A DNA stretch of 64,000 bases from Desulfotignum sp. (GTDB lineage: Bacteria > Desulfobacterota > Desulfobacteria > Desulfobacterales > Desulfobacteraceae): NCBI GenBank assembly GCA_021737695.1, contig JAIPDL010000002.1:62001-126000 (forward strand). The letters are read 5' to 3'. Positions 9,215-17,545 of this stretch are shown one piece after another. Positions within the stretch are counted from its first letter, which is position 1. The number at the start of each line of letters is the position of its first letter. A model generated the notes under the pieces. It saw only the letters and a program-made list of their open reading frames with translations. It did not search any database and was not told where the DNA came from. The position numbers were made by a program, and so were the translations under genes.

Positions 9215-9243
9215 TTGACATGTTTTAGCAAACCCTTTAAAAT
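9215..9243 (+). promoter_or_regulatory. Promoter of the 2-oxoacid oxidoreductase operon
   Basis: TTGACA (9215-9220), a 17-bp spacer and TAAAAT (9238-9243) form a near-consensus sigma-70 promoter that would start transcription near 9250, about 70 bases before the first gene. Confidence 0.75.
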
Positions 9244-9264
9244 CCGTCAAATATTTAATCAAAT

Positions 9265-9298
9265 ATCTGATCAGATTTATATTGGATGAATCTGATCA
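9265..9298. promoter_or_regulatory. Palindromic operator candidate for the GntR regulator
   Basis: A perfect 12-bp palindrome ATCTGATCAGAT (9265-9276) is followed by a second copy of ATCTGATCA (9290-9298), 25 bases further on. Both lie downstream of the predicted start of transcription and just before the ribosome site of the first oxidoreductase gene, where a bound repressor would block elongation. Assignment to the divergent GntR protein rests on position only. Confidence 0.55.
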
Positions 9299-9318
9299 AT
9301 TTTTTGAAGGAGACCATT

Positions 9319-10437
9319 ATGGCATCTGTATTCATGGAAGGCAACGAAGCCGTTGCCAGGGGGGCCATGGCCGCCGGCTGCAATTTTTTTGCCGGTTATC
9401 CCATCACACCGGCCACCACCATATTCAATAATATGCTTAAAATGCTGCCGCCCAGAGACGGTGTCTGCATCCAGGGAGAAGACGAGATCGCTTCCATGGG
9501 ATACTGTATCGGTGCATCCATGGCCGGCAAAAAAGTGCTTACCGCCACTTCCGGCCCGGGTATCAGCCTGTACAGTGAACACATCTCTTTTGCCATCGGC
9601 AGTGAGATCCCGCTGGTGATCGCCAATGTTCAGCGGTTAGGGCCTTCCACCGGCTCCGCCACCCGAGGGGCAGATTCGGACATCCAGTTCATGCGCTGGG
9701 GATCCACATCCGGCGCGCCCGTGATTGTCCTGGCACCCAAAGATGCAAAAGATTGTTTAGAATTGACCGTGCATGCGTTCAACTTTGCCGAAGAATTCCG
9801 GTGTCCGGTGTTCATCGCCTCCAACAAGGAGATCGGCATGACCAAGGAAAGCTTTGACATGGACGACCTGAATCTGCCGCCCCTGGTGGAACGTACCCCA
9901 TACACCGGATCCGGACCCTATGTACCGTTTGCAGCCGACCCGGACAAGTCCCCGCCGTTTCTGCCCATCGGCGGTACAACCCTGGTGCGCCAGACCTCTT
10001 CCACCCACGGGCCGGATGGATACATCACCATCGATCCCCAGGTGATTGCCGCCATGCAGCAACGGCTGCACACCAAACTGACCGCTGCCATGGACCGCAT
10101 CACCCTGTATGAAGAAACCATGGTGCCTGACACCGACACCCTGGTCATCTCCTACGGCATCACCTCCCGGGCCGTGACAGATGCGGCAACCGCCCTGGCA
10201 GCAAAAGGCCGGCCCGTGTCCACCCTGTCTTTGAAAACCTTGTGGCCGGTTCCTGAAGCGCTGCTTGTAGAAAAAGCGGCTCGATTCAAAAAAATTGTGG
10301 TGATCGAGATGAACCTGGGCCAGTACGTCACTGAAATTAAACGCATACTGTGCGGCAAACCCGTGGAATTTTACGGCCAGATGAACGGCACGATGATCCC
10401 CCCGGCCAAGATTATGGAGACCATTGAAAATGAATAG
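9319..10437 (+). CDS. 2-oxoacid:ferredoxin oxidoreductase, alpha subunit
   Basis: A 372-residue alpha subunit of the KorA/VorB type. The complex decarboxylates a 2-oxoacid to the acyl-CoA and passes electrons to ferredoxin in the cytosol. Marks: MEGNEAVARGAMAAGCNFFAGYPITPATT (in parts, residues 6-35), QGEDEIASMGYCIGASMAG, TSGPGISLYSEH, QRLGPSTGSATRGADSD and the C-terminal transketolase-like fold from about residue 270. The ATG at 9319 has GAAGGAG 6 bases upstream. It overlaps the next gene by 8 bases. Whether the substrate is 2-oxoglutarate, a branched-chain or another 2-oxoacid cannot be decided. Confidence 0.88.
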   Translation: MASVFMEGNEAVARGAMAAGCNFFAGYPITPATTIFNNMLKMLPPRDGVCIQGEDEIASMGYCIGASMAGKKVLTATSGPGISLYSEHISFAIGSEIPLVIANVQRLGPSTGSATRGADSDIQFMRWGSTSGAPVIVLAPKDAKDCLELTVHAFNFAEEFRCPVFIASNKEIGMTKESFDMDDLNLPPLVERTPYTGSGPYVPFAADPDKSPPFLPIGGTTLVRQTSSTHGPDGYITIDPQVIAAMQQRLHTKLTAAMDRITLYEETMVPDTDTLVISYGITSRAVTDAATALAAKGRPVSTLSLKTLWPVPEALLVEKAARFKKIVVIEMNLGQYVTEIKRILCGKPVEFYGQMNGTMIPPAKIMETIENE

Positions 10438-11719
10438 CTTTTTAAATACCAGCCGCCCCCCGGTCTTCTGCCCGGGCTGCACCCATGAACGCATTACCAA
10501 AAGCCTGGATGCCGCGTTGATAAAGATGGGCATCCCGGATCATAAAACCGTGATCGTCACCGATATCGGGTGTTCCGGTTTATTTGACACATTTTTCAAT
10601 GTCCATGCCCTGCACGGGGTCCATGGCCGGGCATTGACCTATGCAGCCGGCCTGAAACTGGCTGATCCGTCCTTGAACGTCATCGTGACCATGGGAGACG
10701 GGGGCATGGGCATCGGTGGCGCCCATGTGCTGTCCGCCTGCCGGAAAAACATGGATTTAACCCTGATCATTTTGAACAACTTTAACTTCGGCATGACCGG
10801 GGGCCAGTATTCCGCCACCACACCCAGTGATGCCGTGGTGGGATCCGAATTTCTCAACCAGGCGGAAATTCCCATGGACATCTGCGGTGTGGTGGAAAGT
10901 GCCGGTGCCAGTTATGTGTCCCGGATCTCCGGGATGGATGACGGCCTGTCCGATGAACTGGTCCGGGCCATGGAACACGAGGGATTTTCTGTTGTGGAAA
11001 CCTTGGGCTTGTGCACGGGCCGGTACACCAAACGCAACCAGCTCACCCCCAAAGTGATTGATCAGATGATCGAACAAAGACCGTCTCCGGGCGGAGTGAT
11101 CGAAAAAAACCAGCGGCCCGAATATGGAAACAGATACCGGCAGCTGGCCAAGGAAAAAGGGAAATTCTCCGACCCCTTTGTGGTCAAAAAACTGTTTGAC
11201 ATGCCCGATGACAGACGGCACGAGGTGGTGATTCTGGGGTCTGCGGGCATGCGCATTGTCACTGCCGGGGATATGGTCTGTTTTGCCGGGATCTCCGGCG
11301 GGTTGAACGTGTCCATTAAAAACGACTACAATATCACCGTGCTTAGGGGCCAGTCTGTCTCGGAAATTTTGCTGTCTCCTGAAAAAATCGGATACACCGG
11401 CATCGAATCTCCCACTGTGGTGCTGGCGTTAAGTGATGAAGGCGTGGCCCGGCGGCAAAAGATTTTTGCCACCCTGTCCCCGGATACCTATGTGCTCAAG
11501 GAAGCCAGCGTGGCCATTCCCGACACCCCGGCACAGGTGGAGGAGATCGATTTCAAGGCCATGAAAATCAAAAAGACCGACTGGGCCCTGGCCTCTCTGG
11601 CCGTGCTGGCAAAACATGAAATCGTGCTCAACAAAGATATGCTTGTATTTGCCTTAAAATCCCGGTTTAATGAAAAAGTGTTCAATTTATCCATGGAAAC
11701 CGTGAATAAAATTTTGTAA
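10430..11719 (+). CDS. 2-oxoacid:ferredoxin oxidoreductase, fused beta-gamma subunit
   Basis: A 429-residue protein in which a thiamine-diphosphate beta subunit (N-terminal 240 or so residues; FCPGCTHERI, DIGCSGLFDTFF, GDGGMGIGGAHVLSACRKN, ILNNFNFGMTGGQYSATTP) is joined to a gamma domain (from about residue 260: HEVVILGSAGMRIVTAGDM, GGLNVSIKNDYN, RGQSVSEILLS, SPTVVLALSDEGVARR). The beta cysteines probably ligate a [4Fe-4S] cluster. Start at the ATG 10430 overlaps the alpha stop by 8 bases. No separate delta ferredoxin subunit is present, so the complex appears to be an alpha plus beta-gamma pair. Confidence 0.87.
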   Translation: MNSFLNTSRPPVFCPGCTHERITKSLDAALIKMGIPDHKTVIVTDIGCSGLFDTFFNVHALHGVHGRALTYAAGLKLADPSLNVIVTMGDGGMGIGGAHVLSACRKNMDLTLIILNNFNFGMTGGQYSATTPSDAVVGSEFLNQAEIPMDICGVVESAGASYVSRISGMDDGLSDELVRAMEHEGFSVVETLGLCTGRYTKRNQLTPKVIDQMIEQRPSPGGVIEKNQRPEYGNRYRQLAKEKGKFSDPFVVKKLFDMPDDRRHEVVILGSAGMRIVTAGDMVCFAGISGGLNVSIKNDYNITVLRGQSVSEILLSPEKIGYTGIESPTVVLALSDEGVARRQKIFATLSPDTYVLKEASVAIPDTPAQVEEIDFKAMKIKKTDWALASLAVLAKHEIVLNKDMLVFALKSRFNEKVFNLSMETVNKIL

Positions 11720-11766
11720 CCATGGACCAAACACCCGGATGCGGAAACAGGATCTTCAGGGGCGGC

Positions 11767-11954
11767 ATGACAAAACCTGACATCATGCCCAGAACAGCGG
11801 TGAAACCATCGATCATCCCCCTGGCGCCTGCCCTTCTGGTCCGGGTGTTTCTGCCGTGATCGCACCGGACCTGGCAGCGGATGTGGGGGTGGACACCTCA
11901 CAACAGTGCCTGGCCTGGTTTTTTATATCCCATCTGCTGCAAAAACGATCATAA
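11767..11954 (+). pseudogene. Decayed N-terminus of a transporter, possibly MFS type
   Basis: From an ATG at 11767 the frame reads MTKPDIMPRTAVKPS then IIPLAPALLVRVFLP and stops at 11857. The overlapping frame from 11856 continues VIAPDLAADVGVDTSQQCLAWFF and stops at 11954. Joined, they resemble the first helix and loop of a major facilitator transporter (hydrophobic run, then a P-x-L-A-x-D-x-G-V pattern). The rest of such a gene is absent. The similarity is by eye to a general pattern, so the call is weak. The 284-base gap between the oxidoreductase and mazF holds nothing else I can identify. Confidence 0.3.
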
Positions 11955-12003
11955 GGGCCGGCAGATAACTGCCGGTGATATCCGGTCCGAAACCTGTATT
12001 CAT

Positions 12004-12363
12004 TTATTCCGTTACGATAACTTTCACTTTTGCCAGCGCTTCGCTTACAACTGATTTCGGGGCTTTTTCTGCAAAATGCAAGCCCCGTTCAACAAAATCG
12101 ATCATCTTGATTTGATGACACAATATAACCCCGGATATCTTCTTTCCAGCGACTGCGACTTCAAATCCATGGCCCCGGACCCTGCTTGTCACCGGAGCAA
12201 CCAGGGCAAGCAACATTTTTTTATTGAATACGGCAGGAGAAAGGACCAGGGCTGGGCGCCGCCCCATCTGCTCATGACCGGCTGCCGGGTCAAAATCCGT
12301 CCAGACAAGATCACCTCGTTCAGGGATATACGGTTTATGTGTGGATTTTACCGCCATCACCAT
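12004..12363 (-). CDS. mazF: MazF/PemK-type endoribonuclease toxin
   Basis: A 119-residue MazF-family toxin; such proteins cut mRNA at short sequence motifs and are held inactive by the partner antitoxin. Typical marks are IPERGDLVWTDFDPAAGHEQMGRRPALVLSP (given in parts around residues 13-43), the conserved L-V-A-P-V-T-S-R strand and the basic-residue-rich centre, then GVILCHQIKMIDF before the C-terminal helix. Its ATG overlaps the mazE stop by 7 bases, so the two are translationally coupled with the antitoxin first, the usual order. All key segments look intact. Confidence 0.92.
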   Translation of the reverse strand: MVMAVKSTHKPYIPERGDLVWTDFDPAAGHEQMGRRPALVLSPAVFNKKMLLALVAPVTSRVRGHGFEVAVAGKKISGVILCHQIKMIDFVERGLHFAEKAPKSVVSEALAKVKVIVTE

Positions 12364-12617
12364 TCTCTTCCAACCGACTCAGCATTGATCCATTTTTTAT
12401 CATCTTCATCCAGGACAACTGCTTTGGGATCACATTGATTCAAAAGTTCATCCAGGGTATATTCTTTTTTTCCCTTGACCGGTGTAATAATAATCTTTCC
12501 GTCTTTTGCCTCTATGGTAACGGTTTGATCTTTTTCAAGATCAACCACGCTGGCAATGGCTCTCGGTATTCTTGCCGCCAGGCTGTTGCCCCATTTTCTG
12601 ATCACCAGTTCTGTCAT
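12357..12617 (-). CDS. mazE: MazE-type antitoxin (AbrB-like swapped-hairpin fold)
   Basis: An 86-residue antitoxin. The N-terminal half is a SpoVT/AbrB-type DNA-binding domain (IRKWGNSLAARIPRAI, then VDLEKDQTVTIEAKDGKIIITPV). The acidic, disordered-looking C-terminus (LDELLNQCDPKAVVLDEDDKKW) is the part that in this family wraps the toxin. It lies directly upstream of mazF and downstream of a palindrome it probably binds to repress its own promoter. Confidence 0.92.
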   Translation of the reverse strand: MTELVIRKWGNSLAARIPRAIASVVDLEKDQTVTIEAKDGKIIITPVKGKKEYTLDELLNQCDPKAVVLDEDDKKWINAESVGREW

Positions 12618-12632
12618 TTTTTCATCCCTTTA

Positions 12633-12679
12633 TTGATACATTGTATCAACATACTATAACGCAAAAGGGTTTGTGTCAA
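12633..12679 (-). promoter_or_regulatory. mazEF promoter and operator
   Basis: On the - strand TTGACA (12679-12674), 17 bases and TAGTAT (12656-12651) form a promoter. Immediately downstream is a perfect 17-bp palindrome TTGATACAATGTATCAA (12633-12649), with two related half-sites (GTTGATAC near 12684-12691 and GTGTCAAC near 12673-12680). This is a typical autoregulated toxin-antitoxin control region. Confidence 0.7.
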
Positions 12680-12784
12680 CACGGTTGATACTTTTGTTGC
12701 GAAGCGTCCAAAAAATCGGACCCGGCTGCATGGATTTAAAGTTCATGTGATCCCGTCCGATCCCCCCTTGTGCTTCAGCTCACA

Positions 12785-15250
12785 TCATCCTTTTACTCTT
12801 GTCATTTCCGGATCATATAACGGCGTCAGGGAAACCGCTGCCGGACAGATTTTTCCGGCAATATCGATCTCCCACCTGCCGTTTTTCACATATGCCGCAT
12901 CCACGGGCGCATCCGCCTCGATCATGAACAGCCCCACGGCTCCGCCCAGGGTGTATCCATAGGAACCGGACCGCACATACCCGGCGGGTTTCCCGTTACA
13001 GAAAATGACCTCACCATGATAGAGCAACGGTTCCGGATCCTTGACCAGGACCTGGGCCAGCCGCCGCTTCAAGGGACCGGCCGCTTTTTTGGCAATACAC
13101 GCTTCTTTTCCGATAAAGTCCCCCGGTTTGTCCAGCCGGACCGTGAAGCCGAGGCCTGCTTCATATGGATCATCCGTGTTGTCCATGTCATGGCCGTAAT
13201 CCCGGTATCCTTTTTCCAGGCGCAGGCTGCCCAGGGCCTTTAACCCGGCATGGGTCAGATCAAACGCCTTCCCTGCTTCCACCAGGGTGTCATACACATG
13301 CACGGCCTGTTCCGTCGGGATAAACAGTTCATACCCCAGTTCCCCCACATAGGTGATGCGCACACACAACACCCGGCCGTACCCGATGGCAATCTTTTGT
13401 GCATGCCGGAAGGGAAAAGCTTTATTGGACAAATCTGTGTCGGTCACCGACTGCAGCAGGTCCCTTGATTTTGGTCCCTGGATATTCACCTGGGCATAGG
13501 CCGAAGTCATGTCCGTCACAAAGGCATGGGCCGTGGAAGGGATATGTCTTTGGATCCAGGCCAGTGCATGGCGGTGAATGGTATCGGTCACCACCACGAA
13601 AAACCGGTCAGACGCAAGTTTGGTGACGGTCAGATCAGCCATCAGCTGACCCTCTTTGTTCAGACACGTGGTATAGGTGATCCGGCCCGCCGGGCCATCC
13701 ACCGCATTGGCGCAGATATAATCGAGTACCCGGCCGCTGTCTTTTCCCTGGACCAGGAATTTGGGCATGAATGACATGTCCATGAGCACCACGTTTTCCC
13801 GTGCAGCCCTGTGTTCCGCCTCCCAGAACCCAAACCAGGGTTCCCGGCCCCAGGCATGTTTTTCGATGACCGCCTGCTGCGGTGTCGGGGCAAACCAGTC
13901 CGCCCCTTCCCAGCCGGTGACATCCCTGAAATACGCGCCCTTTGCCTTCAATCGGTCATAAACAGCCGATCTTTTGGCCCCCCGGGCGGTTTTCATGGAC
14001 TGGTAGGGGTAGTGGCACTGGTACACCATGCCCAGGGATTCCACGGTGCGGTGCCGCCGGTATTCCGGATTGTTCTGAAAGGTATGCAGCCGGGCCATAT
14101 TGAACCCGGTGATGTCCGCCTGGGGATTTCCGGTCATGATCCACCGGGCCATCATCTGCCCGAGACCCGGCCCCATGATAATCCCCACCGAATTGAGTCC
14201 GGCCGTCACAAAATAATTTTTCAGCTCCGGGGCTTCACCGATGATGGCCTGAAGATCCGGGGTAAAGCTTTCCGGGCCGCAGAAAAACTTTTTCACGCCC
14301 AGCGCCATGGCCACGGGCACCCGGGACATGGCTTTTTCCAGAAACGGCCCCATGCGGTCCCAGTCCGGTGCAATCTCCCCGAAGGTGAAATTTTCCGGCA
14401 CCCGGCCGATCTTCCAGGGGGCGCACCTGGGCTCGAACAGCCCGATCATCAGCCCCCCGACTTCTTCTCTGTAATACCCGTAATGGGAAGGGTCTTCCAG
14501 CACCGGCATGTTTTTGGGAATATTGTCCAGCGCTTCGGTGATCAAATAATAATGCTCGGCCGCCTGGTTGGGAATATTGATGCCGTCCACTGCCCCGAGC
14601 TGCCTGGCCCACATGCCGGCGCAGTTGACCACCACTTCGGCCTGAATGTTGCCAAACGCCGTCTTCACACCGGCCACAGCCCCGTTCTTCTTGATCAGGC
14701 CGGTCACTGCCACCTTTTCATGTATTTTTACACCAAAATTCCTGGCCCCCCTGGCCAGGGCCATGGTGGCATCCACCGGATTGACCCGGCCGTCTTCCTT
14801 TACATAGAACCCGGCTGAAAGATCATCCACCCGGGCCAGGGGAAACAGGTCTTTGATTTCTTGGGGAGATATTTCATGGACATCCACCCCGCAGTACCGG
14901 TTGAAGGCCGCCACCCGGCGGTATTCTTCCAGCCGATCATGGTTGGCGGCCGCCTCGATGAACCCCATGGGCGTAAATCCGGTGGACAAGCCTGTTTCTT
15001 TTTCCAGCCGGGCATACAGGTTTCGGCCGTAAATCCGCATCTGTGTGGCGGTTTCAGACAGGGACCCGAACGTGACCATGAGTCCGGCCGCATGCCAGGT
15101 GGTGCCGCTGGTGAGTTCATCTTTCTCCAGGAGCACCACCTCTTTGCACCCCATCTGTCCCAGGTGATAGGCAATGGAACACCCGATAATTCCCCCGCCG
15201 ATAATGACCACCCGGGCATGTCCGGGCAGCGCAGTCTCTGATTTCTCCAT
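12785..15250 (-). CDS. Dimethylglycine/sarcosine-dehydrogenase-like flavoprotein (DAO + GcvT domains)
   Basis: An 821-residue two-part enzyme. The N-terminal FAD domain (VVIIGGGIIGCSIAYHLGQMG, residues 14-34) has the WHAAG motif at residues 52-56, whose histidine (H53) carries covalent FAD in dimethylglycine and sarcosine dehydrogenases. The C-terminal half (from about residue 430) is a GcvT-like tetrahydrofolate domain (TTCLNKEGQLMADLTVTKL in parts, VNIQGPKSRDLLQSVTD, GELGYELFIPTEQA, LGSLRLEKGYRDYGHDMD). It probably oxidises an N-methylated glycine derivative and passes the one-carbon unit to folate. The start has TAGGA 8 bases upstream. It is a single gene; no sarcosine operon surrounds it. 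Confidence 0.85.
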   Translation of the reverse strand: MEKSETALPGHARVVIIGGGIIGCSIAYHLGQMGCKEVVLLEKDELTSGTTWHAAGLMVTFGSLSETATQMRIYGRNLYARLEKETGLSTGFTPMGFIEAAANHDRLEEYRRVAAFNRYCGVDVHEISPQEIKDLFPLARVDDLSAGFYVKEDGRVNPVDATMALARGARNFGVKIHEKVAVTGLIKKNGAVAGVKTAFGNIQAEVVVNCAGMWARQLGAVDGINIPNQAAEHYYLITEALDNIPKNMPVLEDPSHYGYYREEVGGLMIGLFEPRCAPWKIGRVPENFTFGEIAPDWDRMGPFLEKAMSRVPVAMALGVKKFFCGPESFTPDLQAIIGEAPELKNYFVTAGLNSVGIIMGPGLGQMMARWIMTGNPQADITGFNMARLHTFQNNPEYRRHRTVESLGMVYQCHYPYQSMKTARGAKRSAVYDRLKAKGAYFRDVTGWEGADWFAPTPQQAVIEKHAWGREPWFGFWEAEHRAARENVVLMDMSFMPKFLVQGKDSGRVLDYICANAVDGPAGRITYTTCLNKEGQLMADLTVTKLASDRFFVVVTDTIHRHALAWIQRHIPSTAHAFVTDMTSAYAQVNIQGPKSRDLLQSVTDTDLSNKAFPFRHAQKIAIGYGRVLCVRITYVGELGYELFIPTEQAVHVYDTLVEAGKAFDLTHAGLKALGSLRLEKGYRDYGHDMDNTDDPYEAGLGFTVRLDKPGDFIGKEACIAKKAAGPLKRRLAQVLVKDPEPLLYHGEVIFCNGKPAGYVRSGSYGYTLGGAVGLFMIEADAPVDAAYVKNGRWEIDIAGKICPAAVSLTPLYDPEMTRVKG

Positions 15251-15484
15251 TTTCTTATCCTAAGGTTTCTACAATTATTATTTCCGATCCATATCCCGCA
15301 GTCAGGCATCGTTTATTTGTTGTCATCCTACAGCTGTCAGACTTATATTTTTTACAAAACCAGATCAACCATGAATGCTAAAAAATCTTTGGGATTGAAT
15401 TTTAATTTTGATATTTGTCCGGTTTAATGGTATGTGCCTGTATTGAAAATTCAAATCAACCCCATTTTGAGGAACTCATACAAG

Positions 15485-16330
15485 ATGCTTGCAATTATCG
15501 GCGGCACCGGCCTTTATCATATCCAGGGACTTGAAACCATTGAAACATTGCAGACCGACACCCCGTTCGGGTTCCCTTCTGCGCCGATTGTCAAAGCCGC
15601 ATATCAGAACACAAAAATGCTGTTTCTTCCCCGTCATGGCAACAACCATGAACGGCTGCCCCATGAAATCAACTACCCGGCCAACATTTTCGCGCTCAAA
15701 AAGCTGGGGGCCACCCGGATCATCAGCGTGTCTGCCACCGGAAGCCTACAGGAAGATATCCATCCCGGCGACATCGTTTTTCCGTCCCAGTATTTTGACT
15801 GGACCCGAGGCAGGCGGCAGTCCAGCTTTTTCGGCAGCGGGCTGTCGGCCCACATCTCTACGGCTGAACCGGTATGTGCCCGCCTGAACCGATGGATGGC
15901 AGACCATGCCGAAGAAATGGATCTGACCTTTCATTTCGGCAAAACCTATGCCTGTGTGGAAGGCCCCCGCCTGGGCACCAAAGCGGAAAGCCATTTTCTG
16001 CGCCTGGCCGGATGCGACTTGGTGGGCATGACCAATGTGCCGGAGGCGTTTCTGGCCAGAGAGGCCCAGATCTGCTATACCGCCATCTGCATTGTCACCG
16101 ATTATGACTGCTGGAAAGACGATCCGTCCCACCATGCCAGCCTGGCATCGGTGCTGGCCCTTTACAGTCAAAGCATTGAGTCTGTCCAGGATCTGCTGCG
16201 GCTGCTGATGGTATCTGAACCGCCACCGGCAGATTGCAGCTGTCGGACTTCTTTAAAAGACGCGGTGATCACCCCGGATGATCAGGTCCCGGCATCTTTC
16301 AAGGACATGCTGACAATCTTGCGCAAATAA
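15485..16330 (+). CDS. mtnP: S-methyl-5'-thioadenosine phosphorylase (PNP/MTAP family)
   Basis: A 281-residue trimeric-type nucleoside phosphorylase that would split methylthioadenosine into adenine and methylthioribose-1-phosphate in methionine salvage. Seen: AIIGGTGLYHIQGLE at the N-terminus, the phosphate-site segment LPRHGNNHERLPHEINY, SVSATGSLQEDIHPGDIV, CVEGPRLGTKAES, GMTNVPEAFLAREAQICY and IVTDYDCWKDD near the base pocket. The ATG at 15485 begins exactly at the family's N-terminal beta strand, although its GAGG is a little far upstream. Methylthioinosine phosphorylases share these motifs, so base specificity is not certain. Confidence 0.88.
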   Translation: MLAIIGGTGLYHIQGLETIETLQTDTPFGFPSAPIVKAAYQNTKMLFLPRHGNNHERLPHEINYPANIFALKKLGATRIISVSATGSLQEDIHPGDIVFPSQYFDWTRGRRQSSFFGSGLSAHISTAEPVCARLNRWMADHAEEMDLTFHFGKTYACVEGPRLGTKAESHFLRLAGCDLVGMTNVPEAFLAREAQICYTAICIVTDYDCWKDDPSHHASLASVLALYSQSIESVQDLLRLLMVSEPPPADCSCRTSLKDAVITPDDQVPASFKDMLTILRK

Positions 16331-16344
16331 GATAAAAACCAGCG

Positions 16345-16767
16345 TTATCTGTTCTTGAAAATTGGGAAAACAAAAGGCGGCCGCCCTTTTTTTCTGCGTA
16401 TCCAGTTCAAAGAGGTCTGTATGGTTTTCAGGCGGATCAAAAAACGGATCACCTTTCTTTTTCCTGGAAAATTCATAATCACCAGCCCCAGAAACAGGGT
16501 CAGCAGGCCCTGACCAGGCACGACCAGCATCACCAGGCCTAAACAGACCAATACGGCCCCTGCCATATTTTTGACTATCTGCACCCGGGGTCGAAACAAC
16601 CCTGAACCGGATGTCGGATTGTCAAACAGCATAAAATAATTGGACGGCAGCCAGCAAACCAGCCAGGAAACCCCCAGAATACTGAAAATAAAACCAGCCA
16701 CAGATATCATGGTCACCCCGGCCAGCACCGACGGATACTGCATGACCATTTCAAGCACCCGTTTCAC
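16345..16767 (-). CDS. PGPGW-type small membrane protein
   Basis: A 140-residue membrane protein with four predicted hydrophobic segments (about residues 12-33, 33-48, 68-85 and 80-100). The VVPGQGLLTLFLGLVIM stretch followed by FPGKRK and a basic amphipathic tail is the signature of the PGPGW family of putative transmembrane proteins. Function is unknown. It lies between mtnP (convergent) and surE (same strand, 25-base gap). Confidence 0.75.
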   Translation of the reverse strand: MKRVLEMVMQYPSVLAGVTMISVAGFIFSILGVSWLVCWLPSNYFMLFDNPTSGSGLFRPRVQIVKNMAGAVLVCLGLVMLVVPGQGLLTLFLGLVIMNFPGKRKVIRFLIRLKTIQTSLNWIRRKKGRPPFVFPIFKNR

Positions 16768-16792
16768 TTATGGACTCCTGGAAATGATAACT

Positions 16793-17545
16793 TCAGTCAA
16801 TGGAAAATCTGGGCATCTGGGCCAGGGTTTTGTAATCCGTTAGATCACACTGAATCGGGGTAATGGAAAGGCAATTCTGCGAAACAGCATTGACATCGGT
16901 ATCCGGTTTTCCGGATACCGGCTCCTGAGTACCATACCAGTAATAGTTGCGCTGCTTGGGATCCTGCCTTTTTTCAAACCGGCTGGACAGATTGTTCAAC
17001 GCCTGGCGGGTGATTCTAATCCCCTGAATTTGTGAAAAAGCGATCCCCGGTGCATTGATATTCAGGAATGTGCCGGATGGCAGGCCTTTTTCTCCGATGG
17101 CCTCAACCATATTCATCAAATACCGGGCCAGGTTATCATAATCCATGACCCGATCCAGCTTGATGGAGGCGGCCAGCCCGGAAATTCCGTTCAAAGCCCC
17201 TTCCCGGGCAGCGCCAACCGTTCCGGAATAGTTGATGTCAATGCCGATATTGCTTCCCGGGTTGATTCCGGCAATCACCCAGTCCGGCGGAGTCTTGAAA
17301 CATTCGGCCAGCCCGAGCTTGACACAGTCGGCCGGGGTGCCGTCCACAGCATAGATTTTTTTCCTGCTGCCCGATTCGATTCTGTACATCCGCACCGGGT
17401 GATGCAGGGTGATACTGTGACTCACCGCACTTCTTTCCCGGTCCGGTGCTACCATGACCACCTGGTGTTTTTGACCCAGTATCTTGAACAGCGACTGAAT
17501 ACCTACTGCCTGATATCCATCATCATTGGTGAGAAGAATTTTCAT
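16793..17545 (-). CDS. surE: 5'/3'-nucleotidase SurE
   Basis: A 250-residue SurE. The family dephosphorylates nucleoside monophosphates and short polyphosphates, with a divalent metal held by residues in the N-terminal LLTNDDG motif (residues 4-10) and by Ser and Asn further on. Also seen are VVMVAPDRERSAVSHS, DGTPADCVKLGL, WVIAGINPGSNIG and YSGTVGAAREGAL. The length is normal. Its ATG overlaps the stop of the DUF1847 gene by four bases (ATGA), so the two are coupled. Confidence 0.95.
   Translation of the reverse strand: MKILLTNDDGYQAVGIQSLFKILGQKHQVVMVAPDRERSAVSHSITLHHPVRMYRIESGSRKKIYAVDGTPADCVKLGLAECFKTPPDWVIAGINPGSNIGIDINYSGTVGAAREGALNGISGLAASIKLDRVMDYDNLARYLMNMVEAIGEKGLPSGTFLNINAPGIAFSQIQGIRITRQALNNLSSRFEKRQDPKQRNYYWYGTQEPVSGKPDTDVNAVSQNCLSITPIQCDLTDYKTLAQMPRFSID

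Noticed and set aside
12785-15250. Long opposite-strand frames within the dehydrogenase gene
   Set aside because: They are antisense shadows of a GC-rich gene; the - strand frame has complete FAD and GcvT domains.
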